Source: Zopfochytrium polystomum
Taxonomy: Eukaryota; Chytridiomycota; Chytridiomycetes; Chytridiales; Chytridiaceae
Direction: 5' to 3'
DNA: 64,000 nt
Assembly: GCA_025765615.1 (NCBI GenBank)
Contig: JAIVFJ010000154.1
Coordinates: forward strand, 97,161 to 161,160
The notes below the pieces were generated by a model. It searched no databases. It had not been told where the DNA came from and saw only the letters and a program-made list of their open reading frames with translations. Made by a program: the position numbers and the translations under genes. Positions 1 through 12,800 of this stretch are shown here, one piece after another. Position 1 is the first letter of the stretch; each line of letters begins with the position of its first letter.

Positions 1-3000
1 AACCTCCGCATCCGTGTACTTGCTTTCGACATCGAGGTTGGAGCGAATGGTTCCCGTCAGCAGCGTCGGCTCTTGAGTGATGATCTGCAGGCGCGAACGC
101 AACGGCTGGAGGCCGATGTTGCTGATGTTGACCCCGTCGATGTGGATTGTTCCGGCGGACGGCTCGACGAGACGGAAAAGAACGGTGAGGAGAGTGGATT
201 TGCCGGACCCTGTGCGCCCGACGACGCCAATCTTGAGGTTGACGTGTTGAAAGGTTTGGAATACGTTAGCTCGCCCGTATACCGTACAAAATTGTTAAGT
301 ACCTTTTCCCCCGGCCGGACATTCATAGAAAAGTCCTTCAAAACTGCGTAGGTCCGGTCTGCTCGGGTAACGCACTTCGAGGTTGGAAATGACCACCGGC
401 GCCAGAGCTTGGCCAAGAGGCGTCCGGATCTGATGCGAGCTCGTTCGCGGTCTCCACCGGAATGTCCGAGCAATAGTGCTCAAGACGCTCCACAGCGTTC
501 ATCTGATTTTACGGATTTAGTGAAAACTGCGTCGAACATGAAACAGATCCGACACGAAAAAAAAACAATCAAACCCTCACCTCGGCCTCAAGCTGCGCAA
601 AGAACCGAATCATCAGCCCCACGCTTTCAATAAGCCCCAACGCATACGTAAATGCCAATCCAATCGACGCCGAGTTGACCTTCCCCGTCACGCCCAGAAG
701 CGAAATTGCGAGCGTGATAAGCGCCGACAGTAGCTCGATCCGGATCGACACCCAGATCGGAGAGCACGCGTACAGGTAGTTCGGCGAGTTGGAGAGGTCC
801 GTCAGGAGACGCTGGCGCGCGATGAAGCTCTTCTCGGCCTGGAACGCGCGGATCGAGGGAATGCCGGAGAGCGTTTCGGAGATGTGCGCGTAGAGGGGCG
901 AACGCTGGGTGGAGTCCAGGCGTTTGAGCTCGATGCGAGAGGCTCGGTAGTAGACCATGACAAAATAGTAGAGGCAGACAAGAGGTACAATGAGGGCTGT
1001 CCGTGTGCATGTCGAGGAAGTTAACTTGCTGCGCAAAGTTGCTCTGAACAGAGATTTTTACCAAGGAGAACAGGGAAATTCGCGCTAATAAGCGCCAACG
1101 AACTGAGCAGAGTGGCTCCCGTTGAAATGAAAATATAGTATAAGCCCCACCTGTTCTGATCGACTGATTCGATATCTCTGCTGAAGCGATTCAGGATTCG
1201 CCCAATGGGCTTTTTGCATAGGAAGAGAAAGGCGCCATTAGTTGAGGATGTAATATCGTCTGCACGGATTGGAATGCTCACTTGGCTTTCAAAGAATGAC
1301 ATGGGAGCCCGCATGAGTCGCTTCAGAGCAGCCTCGTGGTAGTAAATGCTGGCCATGAAAATTCCAGCAATCACGAGGCCCGTCCAAACAACTGGGAAAA
1401 TTTAAGAGCCATTGTAAGCGTTCAAAGAGCCTTATAAACCGTGTCGCACTCACACAAAGCGCAGGACTGCACGCCGCCGAGCGTCGCGTAAATCTTGACG
1501 TACTCGTTCAAGCCCAACCCAAACTTGTCCTGCGCCCACCACGAGAGCCACTGGCTCCCCAGCACCGCCGCGGACTGCTGCACCGCGGCAAACAGGAGAA
1601 TCGGAACCACGACCACCCACCCGCCCGTGGCTTTGAAGAAGCCGACCCACACCTTGCCGCCCACGCGCCCCGTCGCGCGGTCTTCGTCAGCGACAATGTC
1701 GCGGTCGCCGCCAACGCCGCCGCCGCCGCCAGCCTTCTTGTCGGTGGATTCGTCGCCCCCCTCGAGCTCCGACTCGGGTTCGTCGGCTTCGGGCTCAACG
1801 AGTGCGACTTCGTCCGCGGCGGCAGAGGATGCAGAGCCGGCGCGGCCGCTGCTCCGGCTGGCCACTGTTTTGTGTGAGGCGCGTCGTTTGCCTTGGTTGT
1901 CGCCGGGCCTGCCGACGGTGTAACCGCACATCATGACCGCCAGCGCTCCGCCTTCGTCCTGCATGAGGTCCTTGTAGGTCCCAACCTGCGCGACAGTGCC
2001 CTTGTCGAGGACAACGACCATATCCGCGTGTGGGAGAAGGTGCAGCTGGTGTGTGACGAGGACGACCGTCTTTGAGGCCAGTGCGCCTTTGATGCATCGT
2101 TCGAAGACGGCGGCGCCGACGTGCGCGTCGAGAGCAGAGATGGGGTCGTCCTGGAACACATGGAGCAGAACCGCGTTACGAGACGGAGAAGGCTGGATTG
2201 ACAGTATTGGAAGACTCACCAGAAGATAGATGTCGGCGTCCTGGTAGAGAGCTCGTGCTGCAGTGAAAACAGGTGTCAATTCATCAGGATCGACAGAAGA
2301 AAGCAAATTTACCAAGCGCAACACGGGCTTGCTGGCCTCCGCTGAGGTTGACTCCCTTCTCGCCGATGAGGGTTTTCCTCCCCGCCGACAGACTTTCCAA
2401 GTCCGCCTCGAGCATGGCCGCCCCGAGCACAAACTCCATTCGCTTTGCTCGTCTCTCTCGGTCCTCGTCCGCCGACGCTCCCGTAAACGCAACGTTTCCG
2501 TCCACCGTCTCCGTCAAGATCCACGGCTGCTGCGGTGCGTACGCGACGCGTCCATTGATCGTTACCGGCCCAGCCGCTGAGCTCGAGGATGTCGGTGGAA
2601 CGACCGTCATTTCACCAATGATGGCCGATAGCAGGCTCGACTTGCCCGCGCCTACGGGTCCGACGATGCACGTGAGCTTTCCAGCTGGAATCACGAGCGA
2701 GAGGTCGCGAAAGAAAGGCTCCGGTTCGGGCTTCGGCTTGGACCGGTCGACGTCTTCGGCTTTCTTTTTGTTCATCCAATTATTCTTTTTCGGTTTTTTG
2801 GTCGTGTCGTCCGTCGAAGGTCCACCAGTCGGGTTTCGTGTCCGCATTGTCCGGGGCTTCCTCCTTCTTGCTCTGGCTGGGGTCTGCGTCGTCTTCCTTG
2901 ACGGCATCCCACTTGAAGGTCGCGTTGTTGAAGATGATGGCGGATCCGGCATTGGGGTTCGAGTCGGCTTGAGCGCTTGGGTCCGATTTCTCGGTCTGCA

Positions 3001-4557
3001 GTGGCTCAGTTTCGGGTGCAAGGAGGAACGATCTGATGCGGCCGAACGAAACCGATGTTTCCGTGACAACCCTTTTCTCAATTGGTAAACCTAGTGGACA
3101 ACGCACGGAAATGGCCGAGATTGAAAGAGGACGAAACATAACACTCACGCGACAAGCTGCGGCAGCTGAAACAGGGGACCGTTCAGAATATTGTACAGCG
3201 ACAGCGCCGGGAAGACGACCGCGGGATCGAGGATCCTGCCCCGGCGCGTACCGCTGCACCCACACGATCAACCCGACGATCGGCATCAACGTCGGAGTGA
3301 GCTGGCCCAGCGCAACAAACACCATGATCGAGATGCTGACCAGCTTGATCAACGCGATCTGGACGTTTCGGATACCCGTCACGCGCTTGAAGAAAAACGG
3401 CTCCCACGCGTGCAGCTTGATCGACCGCATCGCGTACAGCATCTCGCGGATCGCTTTCAGCCGCGAGTCGCTGGCGGCGCGGACTTTTTTTTCGATGCTG
3501 ACGACTGGCGTTATGGCTCCCACCTGTATGGCGACGGAGGCGGCGAGCACGGCGAACGAAAAGAAGACGGCGTTTCCGATCAGGTTGTGGAGCAGAACGA
3601 TGGTTATCGCGACTGTGGTATGGAGCCCAAAGAAAGGAAAGCAGCGTTTAGGATGTCAGCTGGTGCGCGGTGAACGTGGAACTGTCTATTACCTTGCAAC
3701 GGAATGACCCACAAGCCGTGCAGCTGCTGAGAAACAAGCCAGAGAGTCTGGACATCGACGTTGGCCAAGTTTATAACACGGCCCTGGCTGAACGTTTGCC
3801 GGGCCTCCCCCGAAAGCCTCAAGCTCTTTTCGTAAACGGCACAAATCAAAGTGGTCCGGGCGTTGATGGCGACAGTCCTCACAATTTGCTCGTAGGATCG
3901 ACCGCACAGTGTAGACACGATCTGCAGCGCGAAGATTGTGAACGCAATCGACAGCCCGGACGGCATGAACAGGCGGGACTTTGAGTATGGATCCGAGTCT
4001 GCCTGAAGATAGTAGATGATTTGCTGAATGAAAGTCGGGACCGCCAGCTGGGCGCCGATGGAGAGGGCGTACAAAAGACCGCTTACGAGCCACGTTAGCC
4101 CGAATCGCTTGGTGAGAGCCCACAGGAGCGACGGAGGCCTTCGTTTCGGCTTCCGCGGCGCCGACGTGGCTCTGGGCCGCGTACTTCCGGGTTTTGCTGC
4201 ATCGGCCGAAAGGATTGCGCCGTCGTTGGCCTCGGCAGCCAGGTATGGTTTCAAATCGTCCCAGAACGTGCTGAGAACTCCGGATAAGGCCTCAGCGCGA
4301 TCAGTGTCTCGCATCCGAAAGAGATGCTGCAAAGATTTCGGTCACGGAGCTTCAGAGGCAGTTCTTTAAAAATTGAAAGAAAATACTCTCGAATCGACGA
4401 GACGGATTAATGCTTCCGTCTCATTTCATACCTCTGGTTGCAGCGGCTCTCTGTAACCCCTCCAGAAAAGCGCATCCATCCACGAGACGAAGAGCCATGA
4501 AATCGGATTGAAGCGGATTGGCTGCTGGGCCCTGGCGAGATCCTCCGGTAGAAGCAT
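1..4557 (-). CDS. ABC transporter, ABCC/MRP type (3' end outside window)
   Basis: Full-size exporter of the MRP/ABCC family, expected in vacuolar or plasma membrane, moving conjugates or organic anions by ATP hydrolysis. Exon 1 (4432-4557) starts [12 protein letters not shown] and carries the family's entry motif [20 protein letters not shown]; exon 2 is 3693-4326, and about ten exons follow. TMD1 lies at about 4100-3200. NBD1 has Walker [10 protein letters not shown], signature [11 protein letters not shown], Walker [14 protein letters not shown] assembled across two introns near 2160-2290, and H-loop LVTHQL. TMD2 contains [17 protein letters not shown] and [19 protein letters not shown]2 is cut by the window edge after Walker A ([12 protein letters not shown]) and the Q-loop region (QEPTLL). 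There is no TMD0 in the visible model. The TMD1 reading frame shifts by one base near 3239-3242, in a C4 run; continuation on both sides is clear, so this is an assembly error or a real lesion. The family is certain; individual exon borders less so. Confidence 0.93.
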
Positions 4558-4831
4558 TAGTGTGCGAGTTGCACTCTGCGCGAGTCTCGGTAGTCGCAGC
4601 AACTAGTTGCAGGGTGATGCGGAGGCAGACCAACCAACACAACGAGCAGTTGCGGTTGCTTTTGTCTTAGTGTGGGGCGTGGGCCAGATTTCGGGGGCAA
4701 AGGAGGATTGGAAGCAGAGAGTGTTGGTCAATATTTGTTCTTTGATTCAAATACATAGAAATGGAGAAGCGGAGAGAGAGAGAGAGAGAGAGAAATTGTG
4801 TGTGCGTGGGTGTGGAAACACGACAAAAAAA

Positions 4832-4867
<36 letters not shown>

Positions 4868-6857
4868 GAAAGAAGGTTCGCCGACCCCGGTTGCGAATCA
4901 TGCCCTCCACCCCCACGTTTGTCCCGACAGGCAGGCAATCGTCACCTTGTGCAGCGCATAACGAGGTTGGCATGCTGTTGTTGCCCGACGAATGAAAATT
5001 GTTGGCAAAACAAAAATTAAAAATTAAAAAAAAATAACAAATAAAAAATAAAAAAATTAAAAAATAAAAAAAATATAAAAGCACGTCGCCGCATCCACCC
5101 CCCAAGAGTGAAGTTAGTGAGCCAATCCATCCCCCATCCACACTCTCGATCTTCCCCACTCCACTTCCTTATTACAAACCCCGTCGTTTCTTCGTCCGCT
5201 TGCCCGTGCCGGTCAATGTTGTTTGTTTATTATTTGTTTGTTTGGTTCATCCGAACCTGTTACATAATAAGCCAAAACAAAAGGGGAAAAAAGGCCAAAA
5301 AAGGAATGGGTGGCACCCTCCAAGCACTGGTTTCCAGATGCGTGACTGCGCTACCTTTCTTCTTGTTCAGAGCTACCCGCTGCTGCACTCTAATTTACGC
5401 TGGTTCTGCGCGTTCAACGCAGTTCGCTCACGCGTACGTGGCCGTCCAAGACTTGCACTCAATCCATCTATTATTTTTGCAGTTTATAATGCTTTTATTT
5501 CCTTTGCAGCTTGGACCCACCATCCAAATCCCTCCGTTGAGTGATCTCAGGTACCACTGCAATAAGCAAGCGGCGGCCGGATGATAGCAAATTGTTGCGA
5601 CAAGAAATGTATTGAAAAGAGCCCTTATATTTTAATATTGAACGCCCTCCCAAGGGGGGTCGGGAGAAATCAACGTCAGCCAACTGCACGAAGAACTTAA
5701 ACTCAGCCGCTGATCTCACAAAAATTGGACTAATTGATATATCAACGAAAAAACCTCAAGAAAAGGATCGAGATGCCGCGGCTCGAAGAACGGAAGCTAA
5801 AAACAGGCAGCTGGGGCAGTTGAGGGAAGAAAACAAGCCGTAGCGGCCAATCACGCCAGATCAGCGGCTGGGACTTGTTTTCGACCTCATATGGTGGGCA
5901 AAATGGAGCATTGAGAAGAGTGAGAACGACCAAGGAATCGCCCCCAATGAGGAAACCAAAGACAAGTCCATCGACGACACCAAGGTGAGCGGCGGTGCAT
6001 TGGATAGGACTTGTTTTCGACCTCATAGGGGGAGGTGCGCGAGGAGATGGGAGTGGGGAGGTGGAATTGCAGGATATTCCGCGATAACAGTGCCGATGCA
6101 CGGTCAATAAACATTTGGTTGAACCGTCGTCGTAATGGCACAGCGCGCGCTTGGTCCCCTGTGCCCTCTCTCCGGAAAGCTGTGTGTTTCATGTGGAGAA
6201 AGGGAAGAGTGGCATGGGCCTGCCATCGTACTGATGGTCACGCCTGGATGTGGTGCGCCGGGGCCGAGTTCAAGATTTCGGTACTGGCGGGCCAAGGGGG
6301 CGGCGCGGCCCACAGGGCGGGGTGGTGCTGGGTTGGGCTTGGTTGAGCTTGGTTGGGCTTCGTTGACGCTTGGCGGGGAGAGGCACCGTGCGAGGTACCT
6401 TTTTATACTCCAGCCACTGGTTCTGAACCCAGCTGGGTCAAAGAAAAAATCTCCGACGCGGTGCACAAAACACTGAAGGCCATAAAGAGACGCTAGCCCG
6501 ATTGATGAGGAACGCATATCCACGCGAAGCTTTGCGAGAGTGATCGCTGGGCTGGTAAGCGTGCGCCCAGACCGCAGACTGCACGCCGCTCGGGAATTTG
6601 CTGCTAGTTTTGGCGGCCGATTGTTGAGTGTTGGTGCCGCATTCGCATCTGTCACTTTCTTTTCTGTCGATCCAACCAACTGTGCGCCATTGCCACACAA
6701 TCCGTGAAGAGCAGCACACGTTCAGCGGCCTACCATTCGAGTGAGGGTGAGGTTTGAAGACATGCCACACGTCAGGCTGACGTGAGTGCCGGTTCATGAT
6801 CACGTCAAGAATGTCGCCTCCCTTCTGCAACTGAGGAATGGGATCCCCGGAGCCAAG
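4558..6857. other. Intergenic, low-complexity; no gene recognised
   Basis: The stretch holds a (GA)n run near 4770-4795, an A24 tract at 4825-4848 followed by AAAAG repeats, and A/T-rich sequence at 5000-5080. A 20-bp sequence, gacttgttttcgacctcata, occurs twice, near 5874 and 6009. Short open frames exist on both strands but none shows a recognisable domain. An upstream exon of the DUF3638 gene could lie near 6700-6850. Confidence 0.6.
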
Positions 6858-9800
6858 ATGTCTCCCATCACCTACGAGCTGCCAAAGAGCTGTCAAATAG
6901 TAGTTGATATTCGATTTAATAACAAACTGCGGGAAATGGATCGCAAAGGCCTGAAGCTTGACGTGATACAAGCGCCGTCGCTCACGTCCTCGTCGGGCCC
7001 ATCAACTCCGTCAACCGCAATGTTGCCAATCGAAATAAATCTATCCAGGGTACTCCCTGCTGGCCAAACTTCTTCAATACTGCTTTGGGCAAGGCTAATT
7101 CCCCAAAACTTTCTTTTCGATCAGACCGCCATGAATGGATTTTGCGCATTTAAGCACGAAGGGCAGGCAGACGACCAGTCTGTAAGCAGCATTGAAGAGT
7201 ACCTGGCACTTTTCAGGGCCGTTGCAGAGGCGTCCATTCCGGTTGTGGGCGGCTCTGCCGCGTACGGATTCTCCGCAGATCAGCTGTCACGCATCTTTGC
7301 GGCGTTGTCTTGCCTGGAGGGAGGCAGAGGCACCGGCCTTAGGGGATGCCTGTCTGTCCTCATGTGGCTGCCGCAGTACGCATGCGTCTTGTACAGCGCC
7401 GAGTGTGGCGCCCTCGAGCTGCAGCTCCACCTCTGTGCCTTGGACGGCTGGAAGTACTCCCCGCAGCTCGCCCATAACGCAACCGTGCACCACTTGGCCG
7501 TTTCAAGCCATTGCAATGTGCTCGTGTGCGAAACCGTACCAACTGCGCTGAAAAATAAGGTTCTCGACAAGTTGAATGATCTACTCGGTGAAGCGGCTTG
7601 TCACGTGGGAAACAACCGGTCGGCTGCCCGCGCATCACTGGGCCATCAACATACACCGTCGTTTGTTCAAGCTATCCTTTCCAACGCTGTCGACGCCGTG
7701 GTCGGCCAAGGCAAAACAGCTGACCAGTGTCTCCCTTGTGGAGGTACAACAGATGTAGGCCTCCATACCGGCGGTCTTCCAAGGAGCACTTCTTACCGCC
7801 TTGTCGTCCGTATGATCGCCACTTTCTTGTGTGACCCATTTCTGTTCGAAAAGTTGCTCTTGCACAAATATCTGGCGGTCTTTGAGAATCGCCTGAGCCT
7901 GCTGGAAGATGATACCGATTTTTTCAATCCGCGTGGTGTAGACGAGTGTGCTATGTTGCTGGACATGGCGGTGGGTATAACCTTGAAACTTCATGATGCG
8001 AAGCGAAATTGCGACGGCGCAGAAACCATCATAGCAGACAACAGCAGACGATTAAAGACGTACATCGCTGATTTTGGCAAAACGGGAGCAGCTCGATACG
8101 AGATCCAGTGGGATGCTCTGAAATCCTGCGATTTCACAAATTTGTCGAAGTTCTGGCCAGAGCTCAATGTGGGTTAAATCCTTTAATCCACCGTCTTTCT
8201 TTTTGCTGACAACAGATCGCAGGTGCAAACGGCTCAATCGTTCAGTCCCGAGCAAGCCCACTCGAAGTTGCAGCATTTCGACATGTTGGACACATTCGAG
8301 TTTCGTGCTGTCGACCGCTGGTACTCCAACCCTCTGTTTAACACTTCCGACCCGTCGCCGTGCTTGGCTGCTTCGGCGACCGTCTCGAAATTCTTCTACG
8401 AACAGTCGATAAGTCTAAATGACGGCAGCCGTTGCTGTTCACTCACGGAAGAAGATGTGTCCGCAATATCGAACATTGTCTGCACGCATCATGAGCGCGT
8501 TTCCAGTTGGCTCGACTCCGGAGATTCAGAGCATCTGACGTTTGCTGCTCAGCGGAGCGAGGAACTCCTGATCGTTTGGATTGGGACTTGCCTCGTCCAC
8601 CAGCACCTCACGAAAACGTGCTCGCTTATAAGGGGTTATGCCTGCGTTCTAGACGACAAGCTTCTGGCTTACCTCTCGCTACGGGATAAGTTTGCGTTGG
8701 ATGCCTGCTCTAATGTGAGGAATTACCTGCGCAGAGTGAACAGTGGGAAACTTGGGACTCTATTTTCACTCACGAAGCCACAATCAACGATCGAGTTTGC
8801 TCGGCACTACGCAGCGGCAGACCCAACGATGAAAGAGTTTTGGAGGGAAGAGCTGCGAGAATGCAAGCGAAAAGAGACTTGTAATTTCGACCAAGTTACA
8901 GAGAAGCAAAGGATGGCCGCGGGTCTTCGTGACGATATCAGCAGATTTAACACGGAAGTCACAGCAAAAGCGAATGAGATTCAGCGCCTGAGCAGGAGCC
9001 AGTCTGAAACATACTATCGAAGTCAACTTTGGAACAACTTGGCGGAGAAAATAAGTGAGAAGTTGACCAAAATTGTTTCTCCTGAATTTGTATATTCGAA
9101 CAGAGCACGCCTCGAGACAACAGGAAGAATTACAAGCATCATTGAACGCGGCCAAATACGAGTTAGAGCTCACTCTGAGACCACCCCCCTTCATCAAACA
9201 TGTTCTGCCAAAATTGGAAAGCTTGGCTCAGCCTATTATTTTCTTTTACCACATTCCCAGTGCCCTCCAGCATTATTCTAAACTGTGTTTTCTGTCTCTC
9301 GATGTTGCTTTTCCTCGAAAGCCTTGGCATCGATCTAGTGAAGTTCCGAAAGCCCCCGAAAATCCCGAGAGCCAGTATCCCCAATGGATTCTGCATTACG
9401 AAAAGTGGAAGGCCCCAACTCGATCCTTTACACCTAAGGACTCGCACTTTCCTATTGTTTCAAGATCCTTAAAGGTTCCCAACGATCTCGGTCCGTTTTC
9501 CAAATCCGTGGACAATATAAGTAGTCCAGAGCAGTGTTCGTGGTATCCAGACTTTTCCAGCACACTTTCCTCTCCGGATGGTACCGACCCTGGATCCGCA
9601 CAACTGGCCGATATAGTCAATTACTTCGAAGAGAAACTTCCCAAAACGTACGAACCCCTGCAATGGTTTGTGAATTACCCTGAACCTGTGGATAAGCCGT
9701 CATCGCGAGGAAATAGATCAATTGCCTCGATCGACCACCTTCGGGACCTTAAGCTTGCGAACCATCAAAAAGAAGACTATCTGCTTCTCGGAATCGTGCG

Positions 9801-12800
9801 GTCGTTTCCGAATCAGCAGTTTCGGAAAGTCCTTGAAATTCTTTCGAATTTGAAGTTTCCGTTGTCCCATGAGGTGTCCACAACGACTTTATGGCAGGCC
9901 CTATTGCAGCTTGGCAAGGCGAACGAATCAGGCGAGTTGATATGGCGCAAAGAGTGGGACTTTGGCAAAGACAGCCTCCACGCCGCGTTGATGGAATGGG
10001 TGAATTTGTTCTCTGCGTCGTCAAAGAGGTACGCGGACTGCCTTCCCGTCGCCCAGATTGCCGAATTCAGTGCCCAGCACATTTGCTCCGAGACTTTCGA
10101 GGTGGTACTGCTGAAGATCTGCAACGCTGCACTGACGTGGGCCGCCGAGATTCGCGAAAAGATTTGTCGTGAGACGACTCTCGACGCTGTCAGCCAACGA
10201 GATCTACGTGCGAGGGAGTGCATGATGATGGGCCATGCGACGCTGTGCCATTCGCGCTCGACAGTCAACGTTCCGTCTACGGCCAGCTTCACAAAGGCCT
10301 TTGCCGTTTTTCGAGCTTTGCTCCCGCATGGCAGCTTCAAAGCCGACATGGCAAAAACTCTGAGGAGACTCGAAATTTTGGCTCTAGACCTCGCTTCATC
10401 GCGGTTCGCATCGTCTGCCAAGCTTGCCGAGACAAATGCGCACGAAATCTTGACGCCAGCCGCGCGGGCCGTGTTTGATCAGTTGCCAGAGGTCCTCAGC
10501 TGGCAGGGTTTTGGTGGCTGCACTGGGTGCTTCTACGCTGTTGCCAACGGAGACATAGTGTCTATCAATATGCTCGAAGGTGTAGTGCACCTTAATGGGC
10601 TGCCGCCAGCCGGACTTCCTCAATCAGTGAGAGGCTCTGCCTTCTACAAGCGGCATTTCGGAAGCCGCGATTTTCAGGTTTCTCGTACAGGGTTCTCGTT
10701 CGGAACGTCTCTTCCAATCTACGGGGATCACTACAGGTTTTGCATCTGCGAAAACGAACAGATTCGAATCCGCCAGTTACCAGAAACAGATAACGATTGG
10801 AACTACTGCTTGGAATTGCTCGATTTCAATTGCCAGCCGCGCATGGAGTGGTGGGCTGATCTTCCTGTACGGCTGCAGAAAATGCACAGCCACTGGATTT
10901 CTTCGGCGCTCTCTGTTGTGTTGTTACGGGGAGTTCGATTTCCGAGCAAAGAAATTCAAACTAGCTTCCTTGTGTCGTTGGAGGACGATGACGGGACGTG
11001 CTACGCTGTCTCTCACTTTGACCAAAACAAGAGCTTGGAGGAGCTTGTCTCCAAAAGATCGGAATACGATAAAATGATACGGCCCCCAGCTGAAGCCTCC
11101 CTATTGTGGGCAAGAAGGTTTGAGTTCCCCCAATTCGTGCACTTTCTTCAAACCCCGCGCGGCTTCGTCAGAGCCCAGCTTCCGCGATTTCGGCTTGGGT
11201 TTTCGGAGCGAGAGAGTAACGATCGACGCCTGTACAGCGACGAGTACGCTGGGTATTTCCTTGACAATATCGGGAATCTGGACAATTTCTTGCCAGGATT
11301 CTATCATTACTTGGTGCTGAGGCCTGTGCAATCGGATCAACCACTGAAGCTCATTGTTCCAGACGGCCAAGTGGTGGTGCAAGACGGCAACACAACCATC
11401 AATGTGAGTCCAGATTGTGACGCTGAGATCAGCCATTTCGTGTTCGATCTTCGGAATACCCTTGGAATCTTCACCTCGACAACTCTCGCTGCGCGGCTCC
11501 AGCTTGCCGCAATTTATTCAGCCGCTGGGACGCTTGTTCCAGATATGCGACTAGGAATGACTGGTTGTGAGGCCGCCCTCGAAATTGTTCGACAGTGTTG
11601 GACAAACAAACCTCTCTCTGTAGCTGAGACGGAAAAGATCGAGAACATACTACAATTCGCACATCCTGAACCGGCGCTGTGCATTGCTGCATCCGAGCTG
11701 CGCGATTTCTCGGAGCGGACGGCATTTCTGTTCAGCCCATCAACAAGCCCTGCGACATCTGCGTCGTTCCGAAACCTCAAGCAGTTTTCGGTTGCGAAAT
11801 CAGAGTACGGCAAGAAATTTGAGCGTCCGTTGTGGAGCAATGGTTTACGACAGTTTCGTCTGCACCACCGCAATATTTATCACTCGCCAGAATTTATAGA
11901 AAGGAATGAGGAATTTAGGCCTTCTCCGCTTCAATCGTGCCCTGTAAAGGCCCTTTATGTCAGGGAAAGAGAAACTGAGTTGAAGAAGCTGCTCATTAGA
12001 AAGGGTAAATCAACTCGAAACGATCCCGTTAATCGGCCTTTTCCGCTTAAAGACGAGGGTGAGAACCGCGTCGAGCGGACGCTTTACCGTGACTTGCGAA
12101 AGAGCTGGGATAGCTTTTGCCAGGCAGATGCTTTCGAGCTCCCCAAGGATATCGATAGACTTAAGGCCGACATTGGACGTAAGTGTTATAACTAACGTTA
12201 CCGTTCAAATGAATCAAACTTACTCCTTAGCTTCGGTGCTAGGTATCCTTGCGAACGTGCGAGAAAACCATGGGGCCACTCTTACATACGTTCAAGGTTC
12301 TTTCAAACAGTCAAGAACGCGAACTGAGTTCCTTTTGAAACTGCATACAAACCGCGCTGCGCAGCCTCTCTTCACCGATTACTTGCGAATTGCCATGCAT
12401 CAGGAAGCCTTGGGATGGTTGCAACCGTATCTCAGTTCTGAGCAAAGGGTGAGCCTGCGACGAGGCATCCTTGTTCTCCTTGCACTCGGCGTTCTTGAGG
12501 AAAAGTTGGTTCGAATTGGAAGATACCTAGAAGATCCAGCATTCCACAGTCACGCCATTCGTGAGCTACTGGCCGCCCGTGAATGGAATATTGAGAAGTT
12601 CTATTTCTGGCTCGTATTTGAAGTAGAAGCTGGTTTGCAGATCCGGCCGGAGCAGCACCTCATTGCCCAGCACTTGATCGACACGCCGCAAGCAATCTGT
12701 CAACTAAACATGGGCCTTGGCAAGACGCGCGTCATTCTGCCAATGCTCGTGCTGCACTTCTGTTTCGCCGACTCGAAGCCAGAGAACACCGTGCTGCGTC

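Noticed and set aside
4735..5040. Hydrophobic, F-rich minus-strand peptide over the A tract
   Set aside because: It is the translation of poly(T) and (CT)n; no real gene is supported.
5200..5720. Several 60-158 codon frames in the spacer before the DUF3638 gene
   Set aside because: A/T- and homopolymer-rich, mutually overlapping, without motifs.
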